Source: Trichopria drosophilae
Lineage: Eukaryota; Arthropoda; Insecta; Hymenoptera; Diapriidae
Length of the DNA: 64,000 nucleotides
NCBI GenBank assembly: GCA_030407085.1
Contig: CM059587.1
Span: 99,691,001 to 99,755,000 of the forward strand
Reading direction: 5' to 3'
Positions 25,001 through 40,000 of the stretch are shown here, piece by piece. The notes under the pieces were generated by a model. The model was not told where the DNA came from. It saw nothing but the letters and a program-made list of their open reading frames with translations, and ran no database searches. A program made the translations under genes and the position numbers. Numbering within the stretch: the stretch's first letter is position 1; every line of letters starts with the position of its first letter.

Positions 25001-28000
25001 GAAAAAAAGACAGACAGTTTCTAATAAATTTCTAAGATGAAATAATTTTTTGTTAATATGGATTTTATTTTTTTATTCGCATTTATCTCTAGAACACATG
25101 TTAGAACTAATTATTATTCGGTTTTAAACTGACAAATGTTCCATTCCATTAAATAGTTTGCAACTCATGTGATACAGTCAATATCATTTATTCTTTTGTA
25201 CAATTTTAAATCCAATTTTAGTATTTATGTTTTTTTGTCATAATATAAAATAAACCAAATGGGAGTAGAAGACATAAAATTCTTTCTATTAGTTTCTAAG
25301 TTAATTAATTCTAAGTTAAGAAAGAGACGAAATAATGAATTAATCAAATAAATAATAAATTTGATTTGTTTAATCTAATCAATTTGTTTAATTTAATCTA
25401 ATTTATTATTTATTTTACTATTTTCCAATGTTATTTATTTGTCAATTATCTGAAATTTTTAATTCTGTATCTTCCTTCTTTTCTCTTCTTTTATTTTATA
25501 TTCTAACTAAATAATGTCAGTATAAAAATTTGCAGTTAAAATTGTAAGGTTTTAAATGACTAACAAACAAACTTTTTTATTTATTTTGAACATTTGTTGC
25601 ATTATATCTCATCATTATAAAACTGAAATCTTCTAGTTAATTGTAAATTTTACTATAATGAATATTGGTCTTCAAAAACTCTCAAAAGATGTTATTATAA
25701 TTTTCTATGAAAATCAACTAATTTTATTAGTTAGTTCACATCACGAACAAGAAGTAAAATTTACTATTTTTGGTTCGATTATAAATCTTTAATAAATCAA
25801 ATACAACGTGAGTAATAATTTTCATAATCGAAAGAAAGAAAAAATGATCAAAATTGGTTTTAGTAACTATTTTAACGGATAATTATTTACTTAAATTCAG
25901 TTTTTGTTCTGTCCGCACCCTTGAGAAAAATTTATGTACTTAATTTTTTATTACACAGTTGTTTTGTATGCACAATGTTTTATAACGTATTTTCACTTTT
26001 TAAACAAATTTTTGTTCACCATTAAATGTGCTATAAACATTTGTTCTTTCCGCACATAAATGTTCTTTAGATGTTTCGTTTTATGGCGTATGTAAATAAG
26101 TCACTTCAAATTTATTATCAATGCACCCTATAATTTAAGATTTACATATTGTAATTTGTATGCAGATTCACTATTTTAAATAAATTTTACGATTGTTTTT
26201 TATTTTATTACAATAGTAGGTATTGTCTATTTTGTAGTGAGAAAAACAATACTATTTAATGTATTTGTCATGTGGCCATTGAAACAAATTTCTTTGTTAC
26301 AAAAATTTAACTTTTTTCTTTTTTTTTGTATCCAAAAATGCGTTTGACAGAGACGCAGAACATAATTGTAAAACTCAAACCATTACAATGTTTCCTGAAT
26401 TCATTACCAGAATTGTAGTAGGAAATTTTGACAAACGTTAATGATTTAGTCATATTACACGCGTTTTTTAGTATTTTTAAGTACACAAATGGTTCTTGAA
26501 AGCAGAAGGCCCTAAACTTTTATATTTAAAAAAATATACCGTCTTGAAAGTCTCATATTTTTGAAAATCTGTAATAAAATAATCAATTTTAATATTAACC
26601 AAGAAATTTGGTATAATTTTAGCATCTCCTGTTAATGTAGTAAAAAGGAACAATAGAATCACGATCAAAATTAGTCTTCCTCGTCTGTGATGCTAGGAAC
26701 AAAGTGACATTTACCTTTTGAGTCTTGCCAACTCCTGAATTTAGGTCCTTTCACCCCATCGTCTACATCGTAGCTATTTTTGACTCAAAGTTATATTTGT
26801 TTTTATTATTTAATTAATGTCTAACCAAACACTCCCTTCTGGCTTCGTGTAGAATCGTGCACAAGTTTTAGTCATGTTTTAAAACGTAAAACACAAAATA
26901 TATTTTTTTTTGCGAAATTTGATCTTTATTTCTTGGTATTTATAATTATAACCTGATAACAATAGTAATTTTTCAAATTTAAGATGAAAAAAGTTTTAAA
27001 ACATCGTACAGGAGATTTTTAGTTATTTATTAAGTTTTTTATTTGTTAATTATGAGTAAGCTTAAAAGTATCATAAAAGTTTGTTGAAAGTGAAGATATT
27101 ACAAATTTTGTATGGTTATTATTAAAAACATTTTTGACTTTCTTCAGGAAATGTTCAGGAGAAATTGTAAAAATTCTCTCAAATTCACTTTAAAAAATCA
27201 TTTTAATAAAGTTTGCAAAAAAATCTTTGTTCTGTTTAATTCGAATGTAAAATATTTAAAATTTGTTTGAATTAGACTGAGTAAATTGAGTAAACTAAAG
27301 CTTTAGACGTCTATTTGATTATTGATCCACCACAGTCACTGATATAAGAACTATTCATATTTAATAAGATTTAGTAATAATTAATAAATTTATTTATTCA
27401 TGAAACGTGGTTGAATCTGAGCAATTAATTATTTGGTTATATTTACGTCACATTCATCTACTATTGTCATAACTTCGTAAAATTTTTGAAAAATTTAGTT
27501 AGGAATAGTAATTACTTTTTTGAGTTTTGTTTTTTAATTTAATTACATGTTTTTTTTGTTTAATTTAAATTTATTGAGTATATTTTTTTTAAAGTTCTGA
27601 GATGTTTGAAAAATTGTGGAAATTCAAGTTTACATAATATTTGTTCTAAATATCGTAACATTTTTAAATTAGTATTTTTTAGTGATGTAGTCCAGAAATG
27701 TTTGAAAACATATTTGTCACTATTACAGAAATACTAAACGCAATAACTATCATAATTTATTAATTTGTAACTTTAATAAGTCATGTATTTACAAGAATGT
27801 TGTTGTATAAGAATGGTTTTTAAAAAAGGATGTAATAGTCAAAATGTAAAAGAAAAATGTAAGTCTAGGCGTTAGATTAAAAGCAAATTTGTGTTTATCA
27901 ACTATTCCGTCTAAGAACTTAAGTAACAAAAATAATGTTGGTACTAGTTTAAAATGTTTTGTGATACTTTCCAATTCTAAATTACTCAAATGCCATCAAT

Positions 28001-31000
28001 TAAAAAGAGAAAACAGGTTCATTTATTAAATTAATAGTAGCTTTTAGTAATCAAGAGTGAAAAATATTTTGTAACTGTAAATAAAAGTAGAAATATTTGT
28101 ATAAGTTTAAAACAAATGTAATTATTGTTGTGCAATTAGTAGAATTTAGGAAATAATCGTTATTTATTGAAAAATATTACCGACAGATGAACTAGTAATT
28201 TACGTTTTTCATTGCCATTTGTAGTTTTCGACTAAAATTTAGAAAACATGACAATTTTTATTTGCACAGTTCCATAAAAATTATTGAATAATCTAACGTA
28301 ATAAAATAAACTTTAAATTTTAGGAACGTTTCTGTGGACTATATTATAGTTCTGAATATTGTTTAGTGTAACAGAATTCATTTTAAAATGATTGCCAATT
28401 AATTTTAATCTCATTAAAAAATAATCGAAAATCTGTCAGAAATCATCTGCCCAATTTGATATTTCAATTTGATATGTCAAATTTAATATTTCTTAATCAA
28501 GTCTACGACTGACGAAGAAAATGAATTGAAACTATGAAAGATGCCAACTTATCTTAAAAAGATCTGTAACAGTAGTACAAGATCCCACGAAGATTTCTAT
28601 AAGATTTTAATAAATTAACTACTTAATAACTCTGAAAAGTATTTAAATATATCAAAAATAGTTTAACTTTTTCAAGAATAATCATTTGGATTTCTTTTAA
28701 GATCTTTTTCATTTACAATCAAATTCGAATATTTAATTAACATAGATATTTTTAACTTTTTTCACTGGTTCAAATTTAAAATTACATGAAATGTTAAAGA
28801 AATTTTTGTATCTGTTTTAATACAATACTAAAAATATTATCGTTATAATTAAAAAAATACTATTTTTTAAATTTTAGGACACGAAAAACTTTTTTGTTAC
28901 AAATTATCATTAGGCGATTAATTTCCATTAGAATTACAAAAATACTCAGCACATAAGACCGTGCCAAAATAAACAATGGTGGAGGCCATTGAACCTTAGA
29001 ACAAAAAATAAATTTCTATTTCATTGTAAATATATTTTCACGATTCACCTTTTTGTACATACAGTTCTTAATTTACAAACGATAAAAGCATCGCATTGGC
29101 CCGAATGCTTCTTTCACTATATAAATTCCACTTATAAAACATAAGTTAGTTACTAGCTGCCGATGATGTACCAAATTTGCCTTTAAAATTTCAAAAAAAT
29201 TGTCAAGAACCTTCTCCAAAATTTGTTTAGCAAGCATCATCTGCAGCTGGTACCAATGTTTAACTAATTTTAATTTTTGGTGCTAACTAGTGACATCTTT
29301 GTCCAGATATAAATGTAGGATCACTTTCGGAAAAAACCCTGCACAGTTTAAACCTTTCTTACAACGGGGAAGCGCAGGTGTCACCTAAAAACGCGCATCA
29401 GTGCATCAGCATCGAAGACACGCTGCAGCGACCTACAGAAAAGTCTGACGTCAGCAATGGCTACCACGGAGAAGCTGAGACTGATCAGCTGACGACTAAG
29501 AAACCTAGTTACCTGGGACTGGCATGTAGTATCAACGGATATTCAGGAATCACCAGGTGAGTTTAATTTTTTAAAAATTGCAATCACCCAAAAACACCCA
29601 ACGTTTAATAAACGTTTAAATTTGGGATAAACGTGGTGTAATTAACGTTTAAAGGGTGGAAATGTGCCAGTGTCATTTTTTACTGACGTTTTAAACGGGT
29701 TTTCAATGTTTAAAACACGTGTCGTGTTACACATATTTTAAACGTATACCATAAACGTTTATTACACGACTGTTTAATACGCGTCTTTCAACAAAGTGTT
29801 CATATTCTACACCTATACTATATCTGTTTTTTAATACAACATATTTTTAATACTACTTTTAAACCAAACACGTGTAATAAACGTATATTAAACGAGTGTC
29901 TTTATTCGGATTAATTAAGCGGTTAACATGACTGTTTCATCCTCTAAATGGAGAATGAACGATTAAAATATTTTGGGTAAATACGGTAAAGGTTCAATAT
30001 TTTATTAGCGTATGTCATAAACGAATATTAAACCGAATTATGCACACGTTTTATAACCGCAGTGTCTTGAACAAATTTAAACGTCTTTTATACACGTGCA
30101 TTTATTAACAATATGACACCTTTATTAACAGCATTTTAAACTTATGTTATTTATCATTCTTAATCGTACTTCATAAATTATTTAAAATACATTTAGTATA
30201 ATATCCACGTATTATAACCGTAGTATCTTCAACAAATTTAAACATCTTTTATACGCGTGCATTTATTAACAATATGACACCTTCATTAACAGCATTTTAA
30301 AATTATGTTATTTATCGTACTTCATAAATTATTTAAAATACATTTAGTATAATAGACACGTATTATAAACGTATATGATAAACGTGCATTAAACGATAGT
30401 GATTTTGCAAAGCGGTTTGGGAATAAATGTTTCTAAAAATATGACAATCTAATATCTCCGTTAAAAAACCGAAAGAAATGCTAAAAATTTGGTGTAGCTG
30501 ATTTTTTTAAGAATAATTTTATATTTATTAATTTCAGCATTAAAAAAGCACTTTTTGAATTTTACATTGTATTTTATGGCCATTTTTAAGGTTAAAGTAC
30601 TCGATTTTAATAACTTCTCATTTTTTTAAATCGATAACAAAATTAACAACAAAAATTTACAACAGAATGCAGACAACAATATCCGACTAGTTTTTAGATC
30701 ACTCTTTTGAATGGTGCTGCTGTAATTTGAAAAAAATGACGTTTAGCACGTTTTTTTAAATATTTGACAAAAAAATGTGATTTTTTAGCTACAATTTGTT
30801 TTTAAATGTATTTTTAACTATGATACCAGTTTTTGATCAGTTTCTAATCTGTCTGAAATGTGGTCCGGATTGGTTTACTTCATAAATATACTTTTATATA
30901 TTGTAATTAAGTTTTAAATTTCAAAATGGCGGCCGAAATTTCTGAAATTGCTGTTATTTTGGTTCTACTAGGATTTATTTCTAGTAAAATCATACAAATA

Positions 31001-34000
31001 AGTTATTAAGAGTTTTGTATGACCTATTTTGATTTACAGAAGCAGAAATATGCTATAAATTTAAATTTCAAGATGGCGGCTGTCATGTGCTCGTTAGAAA
31101 TATTTGTATTTCCATTTCTATTATAGCTCAACGTGAGAATTCTGCTAATTAGCAATCTCATGGATTTTATTCTACTCGAATAAAACTACAAAAAAAAAAT
31201 ACAAACACTCAAATACTAAATTCGAATTTTGGGTAAGTTTACCGAAATTCAAAATGGCGAATTCAATATGACGGACTCGATATGTAAAACTTCATAATTC
31301 TGGAATAATGGCAATTTCTTAAATTTCAAATATTTTCAACGTTTGCCTTAAAATAAGAACAAATTTAAACGATTTTCCGAAATTTACCATTTCATATCGA
31401 TTTAGCAAAATTGTTATGAGCATACTTTGGAACCATATCGCACAACAGTGACAGATTAAAACTTAAAAGTTTCGTTATTAAAATCTGGTTAATTTTCAAG
31501 TATTTTCAGTCATATTTGACAGAACTAACTTAATTCACTTAATTGATGACAAACGTCACTTTTTGTTTCATTCGTTCCACCCTCCCATTTTGTAATCACG
31601 CAAGACATCACATGTGATATTTGTACATAATTGCAGTTTTTCAATTTAATAATTACATACTATTTCCCTAAATTATAGACATTATATACAGAACAATGCC
31701 GGCAATATAATGTATGTCAAGTCAAATATTAAAACGGTTCTTCAAGAATTCCTTTCTTTTACAGGTAGTCTAGGGTATTTTGAATATTTTTATATGCAAA
31801 AAACTAAGCTTCACGAAATAGTTTTTATGTTATTTCGTAACAAGGCAATGTTATAATTCAGAAGTTCGAAAATTACAATTTTTTATAAGACGAGATCCTA
31901 ACTTATTAAGTAATTAGTCGTCATTTAGTCGAATGTGATTAATCTTTATTGTGACAAAGTAAAAATAATCCGTGCATATTAAAGTCTGTAATAAAATGTA
32001 TATTTTAGTGTCGGTAATTAACAAAACATATAATATTTAACACAACTTTATTTTAAAATATTCCGTACAATGTTTTCAGATAAGTTCAGAAATTTAGTAA
32101 AAATGACAAATTATTTTTATTGTAAAATTGTTTTACTTGAAACAATTTAATTTATTATTAAATTTATGATTACTGGATGAATATTTTACTTTACTTGAAT
32201 ATTACCAGAATGTCAAACGAATATTTATTTTAAGATAATATCAGTTATTAATTAATCTTAAAACATTACAATAATTACAGTCTTTATTTCAGGGAGACTA
32301 AATAAAATAATCATTGTTTTAGTAAAAAGCGAGAAAATTTTTCTTTCCATATTTTTTCAAATAGTTTATATAAATAAAGAAGACCATCACAATTGTTGTT
32401 GATTAAAAATATGATTTAAATTTTGTAAAAAACAAAAAAGTGTTGGATAATCTCAATTATACTCAGAATAATCTATTACAGTAATTTAGTCATGCATTTA
32501 ATTTAATAATTCCGTGATTAATTCCATAAAAAACAATTTAAAATGTTAAAATTATAGCAAATACGAAGAGATATATAAAATGTTGACTAATTTTCCTAAA
32601 AAATAATATTGAAAGTTGAATGGATTTTAATTAAAAATACCTTAATTTCTTTTAAAACAGAAAAATTTCTCCTACAAAACTTTGGAAACAAACCAATCAA
32701 AGTTTTTAATTACGGAAAATTAAAAAACAAACCTTACGTGATTAAAACTTGATTTTCGACACCAATTAGCAGAGATGATAATGACTCTCATATGTGTAAA
32801 CAATGTCAATATTTTCAAATATTAATGACGTTTATAACAACAAAAAATTGTAATTTAATGGAAGTTTAAAGAAATTCTTTAAATATGTATAATAATGATG
32901 TAACTTTCATCTAAATCAATTGATAAAAATATTCAGAAATGATGATATTTTAATCAATGCTGTTTTTATCACTTCAATGAAACCGATTCATAAATCTCTC
33001 GCAAATTTAATTTTCTATATTTAGTTTCTTCTTATTGCTAAACATCGTTTTAATGTTCCTTGTTAGTGAATATCATGTGGTTAAAAATAATAAACATCTT
33101 AAGATAAATTAGTGTGAAGAAACAAAAATTTCTGTTTTTTGACGTACTTAAAAAGTATACACTATTTTTGTTATATACTGAAATTACTTTCATTTGATGC
33201 TGAATCGTCTTATGTGTGTAAAATTCTTTTCAAAAAGTGACATTATGGATTTGCTTTAAGAAAGGCAGTGATAATTTCTAGTACATAAAGGAACATATGT
33301 AAACTATATAATAATATAATATTAATTTATAACATTAAATAAAAAAAACTTGAAACTTCGTTTTAAAGTGTCAGGTTATTTAACGAATCGTTTTTTTTTC
33401 AAAAGACGTAATAGCTTTGATTAAAGTGGCATTTAATTACATGTACATTTAATTAAATCTGGTAATTTGAACTGCGTAGAGTTAAAACTTCAGTTTAGTA
33501 CAGAGTATTAACTTTTGTTATCTGACTTCATACTGGTACTTTTCAGTTTAATAAATTAATAATAAAAAGAATTTTTTAGTGCAATGAACCGAAATAATAA
33601 TTAAACACTTCATTTATTATGTTCAGTAATTTCATACAGTAGGAACTAACTATAATTATTAATCAACATTAGTAGAAAATTAAAAAGTAAATGATACATT
33701 GGAGTACAATTTATTCCATGTGAATAAACATTTTACTCCATTAGTTCACACTTTATTCTATTACTCTCTAAATTTGAATTAGTGAAAAGTGGGTTACTAT
33801 TTGAAATTAGTAACGAAATTTACTAAATATTGGTAAATTTCTACTAATTGGATGTGTAACATAATTTGATTAACTCGTTCAATTAGTTATTGTCAACTAA
33901 TTATTAGTCAATTTTAACTAATTGAACGAGTTAATCAAATTACGTTACACATTCAATTAGTAGAAATTATATAGTAAATTATTAAGATAGAATATTTAGT

Positions 34001-37000
34001 AAATTTCGTTACTAATTTCAATTTTCACTAATTCTGATTTAGAGAGTAGTTTTTATATTTAAAATAATCGACACAAAGAAAAGAAGACTTGAACTTAAAA
34101 TTTTTTTAAATTACTTATTTGTTATATTTACTTTTAGTTTCTGTTAGTTTTATATTGTTTATAATTATTTAACATCATAAATTCCTTAAATTTAACACGA
34201 AGTAAAATAATAAAAGTGAATATAAATTTATATACTATTTTAAATTATTATGTTCTAAATAACATTAAATTACACCTTCCTAGTTAATACAAATTAAGAA
34301 AATAGAAGTTTATAGATTACAATGAAGCCAAAAAGTTGTTTCAATGTGTTATTGAGATATAGAACGTGTTTTTTAAGATTTGCAAGATATAAGCACACGA
34401 TTATAGATCAATCGTTTCAGCACGAATACAAGGGGCAACCTACTTTTCTTATCTAGAGGGTTGAATCGTTCAGGGTGTTAGTAAATGAAGATAAAAAAAT
34501 GTAATATGTTGTCACATTTCAATTTTCCACATCTAAATAGTATGAGTTAAATATCAATTTAATAATTAAAAAATAAACGCAGATAAAGCTAAAAAATATC
34601 TCTTAATGTCGATTTTATTACAGTATATCAAAAAATTGTTTAATTAATTGGTAAAGTATTGATCTATTTAGAAAAATCTAAATTAATACTAATTTTTATT
34701 TTTTTTGTAATCACTTTTATACAGTTTTTATTATAGTTAATGGAAGATATTTTACAATTCATTTTCCGTATATTTTTGTATATTCATTGTAAAATAAAAA
34801 AATTTTTTAAAATTTTAAAAATAAATATAAATTTAAAATTGAATTATGATAGTTTTTTTTTTGGAAATTAAGAAAATTAACTTGATATGAATATAAATTT
34901 AAGTTCTTTTTCTTTACAATTTGTCGTCAATAATTATTTCACTTAATCAGTTGGAAAAAAAGAACGAATCATGGAAATCCAAGTCATAAATTACGTTATT
35001 ATTAATATACATAAATCATTAATAACTTTTTTTTATTGATGATTTAACATTTTTATAATAGTTTTTGTTTATTTATCCATTTAAACCTATCAAATTGAAT
35101 TATTTTTATTCGTTCTTAAAGTTGGAATTTCTCATAATAAAGATTTGATGTTAAACAAAATACTGAAACTTATAAAGATCTCAAACATATTTATTATATT
35201 TCTTCTTGTTTGAAATAAACAGATTTCTCGTTCGAATGGTTAAAATTGCAATAAAAATGTTTCAATGTAAAGTCAGTGCACATTAAATAATAATGTTACA
35301 TTTGTTATATAAATTAATACAAAACATATCGATATTCATTTGCTTTTCTTAAAATCAAATATTGTTCAACGTTTTTGTATAGTTTATCAATATTATTTCA
35401 AGTTTGTTATTTCTAGTTACTATTACTTTATTAGCATGTTACCTCATTATTTAAAATAAAGAATTTAGGTTTTCTGAATTGATTCATTAGAATAACAAAA
35501 ATGTAGAACAAAAAACTCATTAATATGTGAAAAATTATTAACGAAAATTCCATGAAAATTACACTACAAAAAATGTAAATAATTTAGTCCACGCAATCTA
35601 CAGAAAATGATTTAAATTTATATTGAATGTTAATTTTTTTTATAAAAAATGTGTGCAAGAATTAAAAAAAAATGAAGAATATTTTTGTTATAAAAACTAT
35701 GAATGTTAACAATAATATAAAAAACATACTTAGAAATAATGAATTGAATTCAAAAGTGTTTAAAATGTAATAAAAAATGGAAATGAAATTTTACAGCAAC
35801 AAAATATTTTCATAACGAATTCCAAAAATCTGAAAACAATCAAAATAACCTTAATGAGAATTAAAAATGCTTAAAAATGTAAAGTTGATCATAATTTTTT
35901 AAAAATACTTAAAAAATTGTATTAATCAATAAAAGGATACAAATTTCGATTCTGTAATCCCAATAAATGCATAAAAATAAATTTTGTCAGCAAAATGCAA
36001 TAAAATAAATGCAATTTCAGATTGTTGACGTTGCTGTACTCTTTAAATATCTTAGAATGAAAATTCGCATATTATGGAGTGAAAATCGTGCAACTTTAGT
36101 GAAAAAATGAATTCTCACTCCTAAGGAGTGAATTTTCACACTCGTGAAACTCATTTACTGGCTATAGTCATGAGAATTGACTCTGCATAAAATGAAAAAT
36201 CATCCTTATAAAGAATGGAAAATCACTCTTTCATTAGAGTACCTTAATTTTCACTCCAAGAAATTTGGAGAGTATAAATATTACATACATTTATTTTCAT
36301 TTCATTCGAGGTTTAGATACTAAATTAAGATTCAGTATAGTAATTGCAATTTTCAATACATTTCTAATTGCTGGGAGTGCGAGTATACTTTGTTTCTTTA
36401 GTTATTTTAATTTCCAACAGTAAAAAAATGACCTCGAGTCTAAAATTACTTGAAATAATTACTCGACGAGAGTAATGTCGTTAATGTATTATTGATTGTT
36501 ACATTGTACATTCAATTTTTATTCTAAGCAAATTCTAGAAACGTCATTGTAAAACATAAACGAATATTGTATTAAATTTAAGTAGGGATAATGTATTGAC
36601 TTTGTATTTATTATTTTAAAACTTGTTCGTAGGTACGACAGTAAACTTCGGGAAGGATTCAGATCTAGGGACAGCAGTCCAGGTGCCAGGCTCATCACGA
36701 GAGACATCAGCCCTGCTGGCTTCAGGTAAGGAAAAAAATTTCGATTTTTATTTATTCTAAACTATATTCAGAAATATCTAAAACCAATCAATTAATGACA
36801 AACATTGAATTGGTGTTTTTCGTGCCTAGGTCACAAAATTACATTTTTTTATACAGTAGGCGTAAAATGCTCATAAGTATCTGAATAATTCTAAACAGAT
36901 AAATACTAATATGTCAAATTTAATAATGTAAATTAAATTTGCAATATTTATTGAAGGAATATTCTACTTCTCCCTTATTTATGGACAGGTCGTAAAAAAT

Positions 37001-40000
37001 CATAATAAAAAAGTATCCGATTGAACGATCCCACCAAAATATAAAAATTTAATTTAATTTGAACAATTCTAATTAAGATTCAACAAGTGTAACAAAGCAA
37101 TAAAGTAATTACTTTCATTTTTTCAATAACGTGATTGCATTATTTTTCTTGAAATGGTTAAATATATTTACAATTTGCAATACTTGCAGAGATTCATTTG
37201 TTAATAATTAATATATAACTTCGAAATTTCTTAAAACAAGAAAAATATATATTTTAGTAAAGAAATCTTTAGTTAATGCACAGAAGAGGAGTGGTTAGTG
37301 ACCTCAAATCAATAAACCAATTTTTATTTCAGTCAGATTATTAAGTATATTTCTTGATGTGTACATGAAGATCTAATTAAAATTTATTTGGATAATACAT
37401 ACATATTGTGAAAATATATATTCCTATTCTAGTTTTTAAACAATGCCGCTCACTTTCACATGCTATTTTTATATATATTATACTCCTTTTATGTTTTCAA
37501 AATATAAAGCATTTTCCTCCTACTATATCAAAAAATAATGTTTGAATCTCGGGTGTAGAGCCCTCAGAATGATAAAACTCAATTTTACGCCCTTGATACA
37601 AAAACTGAACTATTTGCGCCTTGATAATAACAATATTGTTTACTGATAGAGAGCAAAATACGATGAAAAACTTTTGTTTTGAGGATGTTCATTCTCTTCC
37701 TTTCAATTTTACATCCAGGAGGATATAAAATCGCATTTTGCGGCCTAGTGTGAGAAAAAAACATTTGAGTTAGAAAATTAACGATATGAACATACGTGGT
37801 GTGCTGAAAAGTAAGATAAGTTCTTATTTCATAAAAAAGTATTTATTTATACTTATTTATTATTATTATTATTGATTGGTAAAAATTCAGATCTCTAATT
37901 CTTTGGAATTTCTGAATTACATTTCCAAATTGTCCAAAAACAAATTGAAATTAATTTTTAGTTGAAAGAATTTGCATAAATTGCATGCTATTGATTTGAA
38001 TATAATTCATCCGGAATTAAATTAGTTAAATACTCAGATGTATTCAGGGAAGGCCATTTTAATAGGTTTACGTAAATTCAGAATAATTTTGAATACAGAA
38101 AAATTAGACGATGTTAAAAAATAGCATTCAGACATGGGACACTCAATTATAACCAATAGTTTTGAATTTTATACAATTGATTGAATTAAATAGACGATCT
38201 CAACATTTAAATTTAGTTTCTTAACGAAAATTAGTGAAAGAAATTGAAAGATTGAAAAAATAAACAGATTTATGGGATACTTTATGATTTTTTAGGATTA
38301 CAAGAATTGGGAATATAAAGTACCACTTCTATTCAATAAATTTCGATTCCTTTTTATTTGAATAAAGTCAATAAAGTCACAAATACCTGTAAGCTTAATT
38401 ATTTTATTTTACGTAGTACAAATATTCGCATTGCAGAAATTAAAACAAAATCGTTATAAATTAAATTCTTGAAATTTCTTCATCAAACACGAAAGTAACA
38501 GTTATGTAACAACTATGTAACATTTATGTAACAATGTAACCAATTAAAAATTAATAAAAAATATTAATATTTTTGATACTGTCGTAAAGAGGTTAGTTTA
38601 TTAACAATATTCCAATTTTATTTATTATGTACATTTGTGTAATTTAATTTGTCCATTTCTTATTTACCATTATCAAATAAACATTATAGTTTTAAGATTT
38701 TTACGGGTTCTGGATTTTCTGTAATTCACTCGTAATTTTTGAAAATACATGTTTTCTACTAAACTGTCATTTGAACGATGTGTACATAATTTCACGTTTA
38801 TCGTTTTTCTTTTTTTTTCATAAATAACCATTGTTCTTTTTAGAGAAAAATAAAAATACACTTAATTCAACTTCGATCTAAACTCCATTGATGAAGAGGA
38901 TTTTCCTAACCTAAAAATACCCCTGCAAACACAAAAGTAACAGTTATGTAACATTTATGTAACAATGTAACCATTATCTAACAATGTAACCATTGTGTAA
39001 CAATGTAACCATTATGTAACAATGTAACCATTATGTAAATGTTACATAACTGTTACTTTTGTGTTTGCAGGGGTATTTTTAGGTTATCATTTTTCTTTTT
39101 TTTTTACTAGATGACCATTGTTCTTTTTAGAGAAAAATAAAAATACACTTAATTCAACTTCGATCTAGACTCCATTGATAAAGGGGATTTTCCTAACCTA
39201 AAAATACCCCTGCAAACACAAAGGTAACAGTTATGTAACAACTATGTAACAATGTAACCATTACGTAAATGTTACATAACTGTTACATTTGTGTTTGCAG
39301 GTGTATTTTTAGGTTAGGAAAGTCCTCTTTATCAACGGAGTCTAACTCGAAGTTGAATAACATTTACGTAATGCTTACATTGTTACATAAATGTTACATA
39401 GTTGTTACATTTTTCAAATTGCAGAAATTAAAACAAAATCGTTATAAATTAAATTCTTGAAATTTCTTATGTCCCTGCAAACACGAAAGTAACAGTTATG
39501 TAACAACTATGTAACATTTATGTAACAATGTAACCATTACGTAAATGTTATTCAATTTCGAGTTAGAATCCATTGATAAAGAGGATTTTCCTAACCTAAA
39601 AATACCCCTGCAAACACGAAAGTAACAGTTATGTAACAACTATGTAACATTTATGTAATAATGTAACCATTACGTAAATGTTACATAACTGCTACTTTTG
39701 TGTTTGCAGGGGTATTTTTTGGTTAGGAAAATCCTTTTTATCAATGGAGTCTAACTCGCAGTTGAATAACATTTACGTAATGGTTACATTATTACATAAA
39801 TGTTACATAGTTGTTACATAACTGTTACTTTCGTGTTTGCAGGGACATAAGAAATTTCCAGAATTTAATTTATAACGATTTTGTTTTAATTTCTGCAATT
39901 TGAAAAATGTAACAACTATGTAACATTTATGTAACAATGTAACCATTATGTAAATGTTACATAATTGTTACTTTTGTGTTTGTAGGGGTATTTTTAGGTT

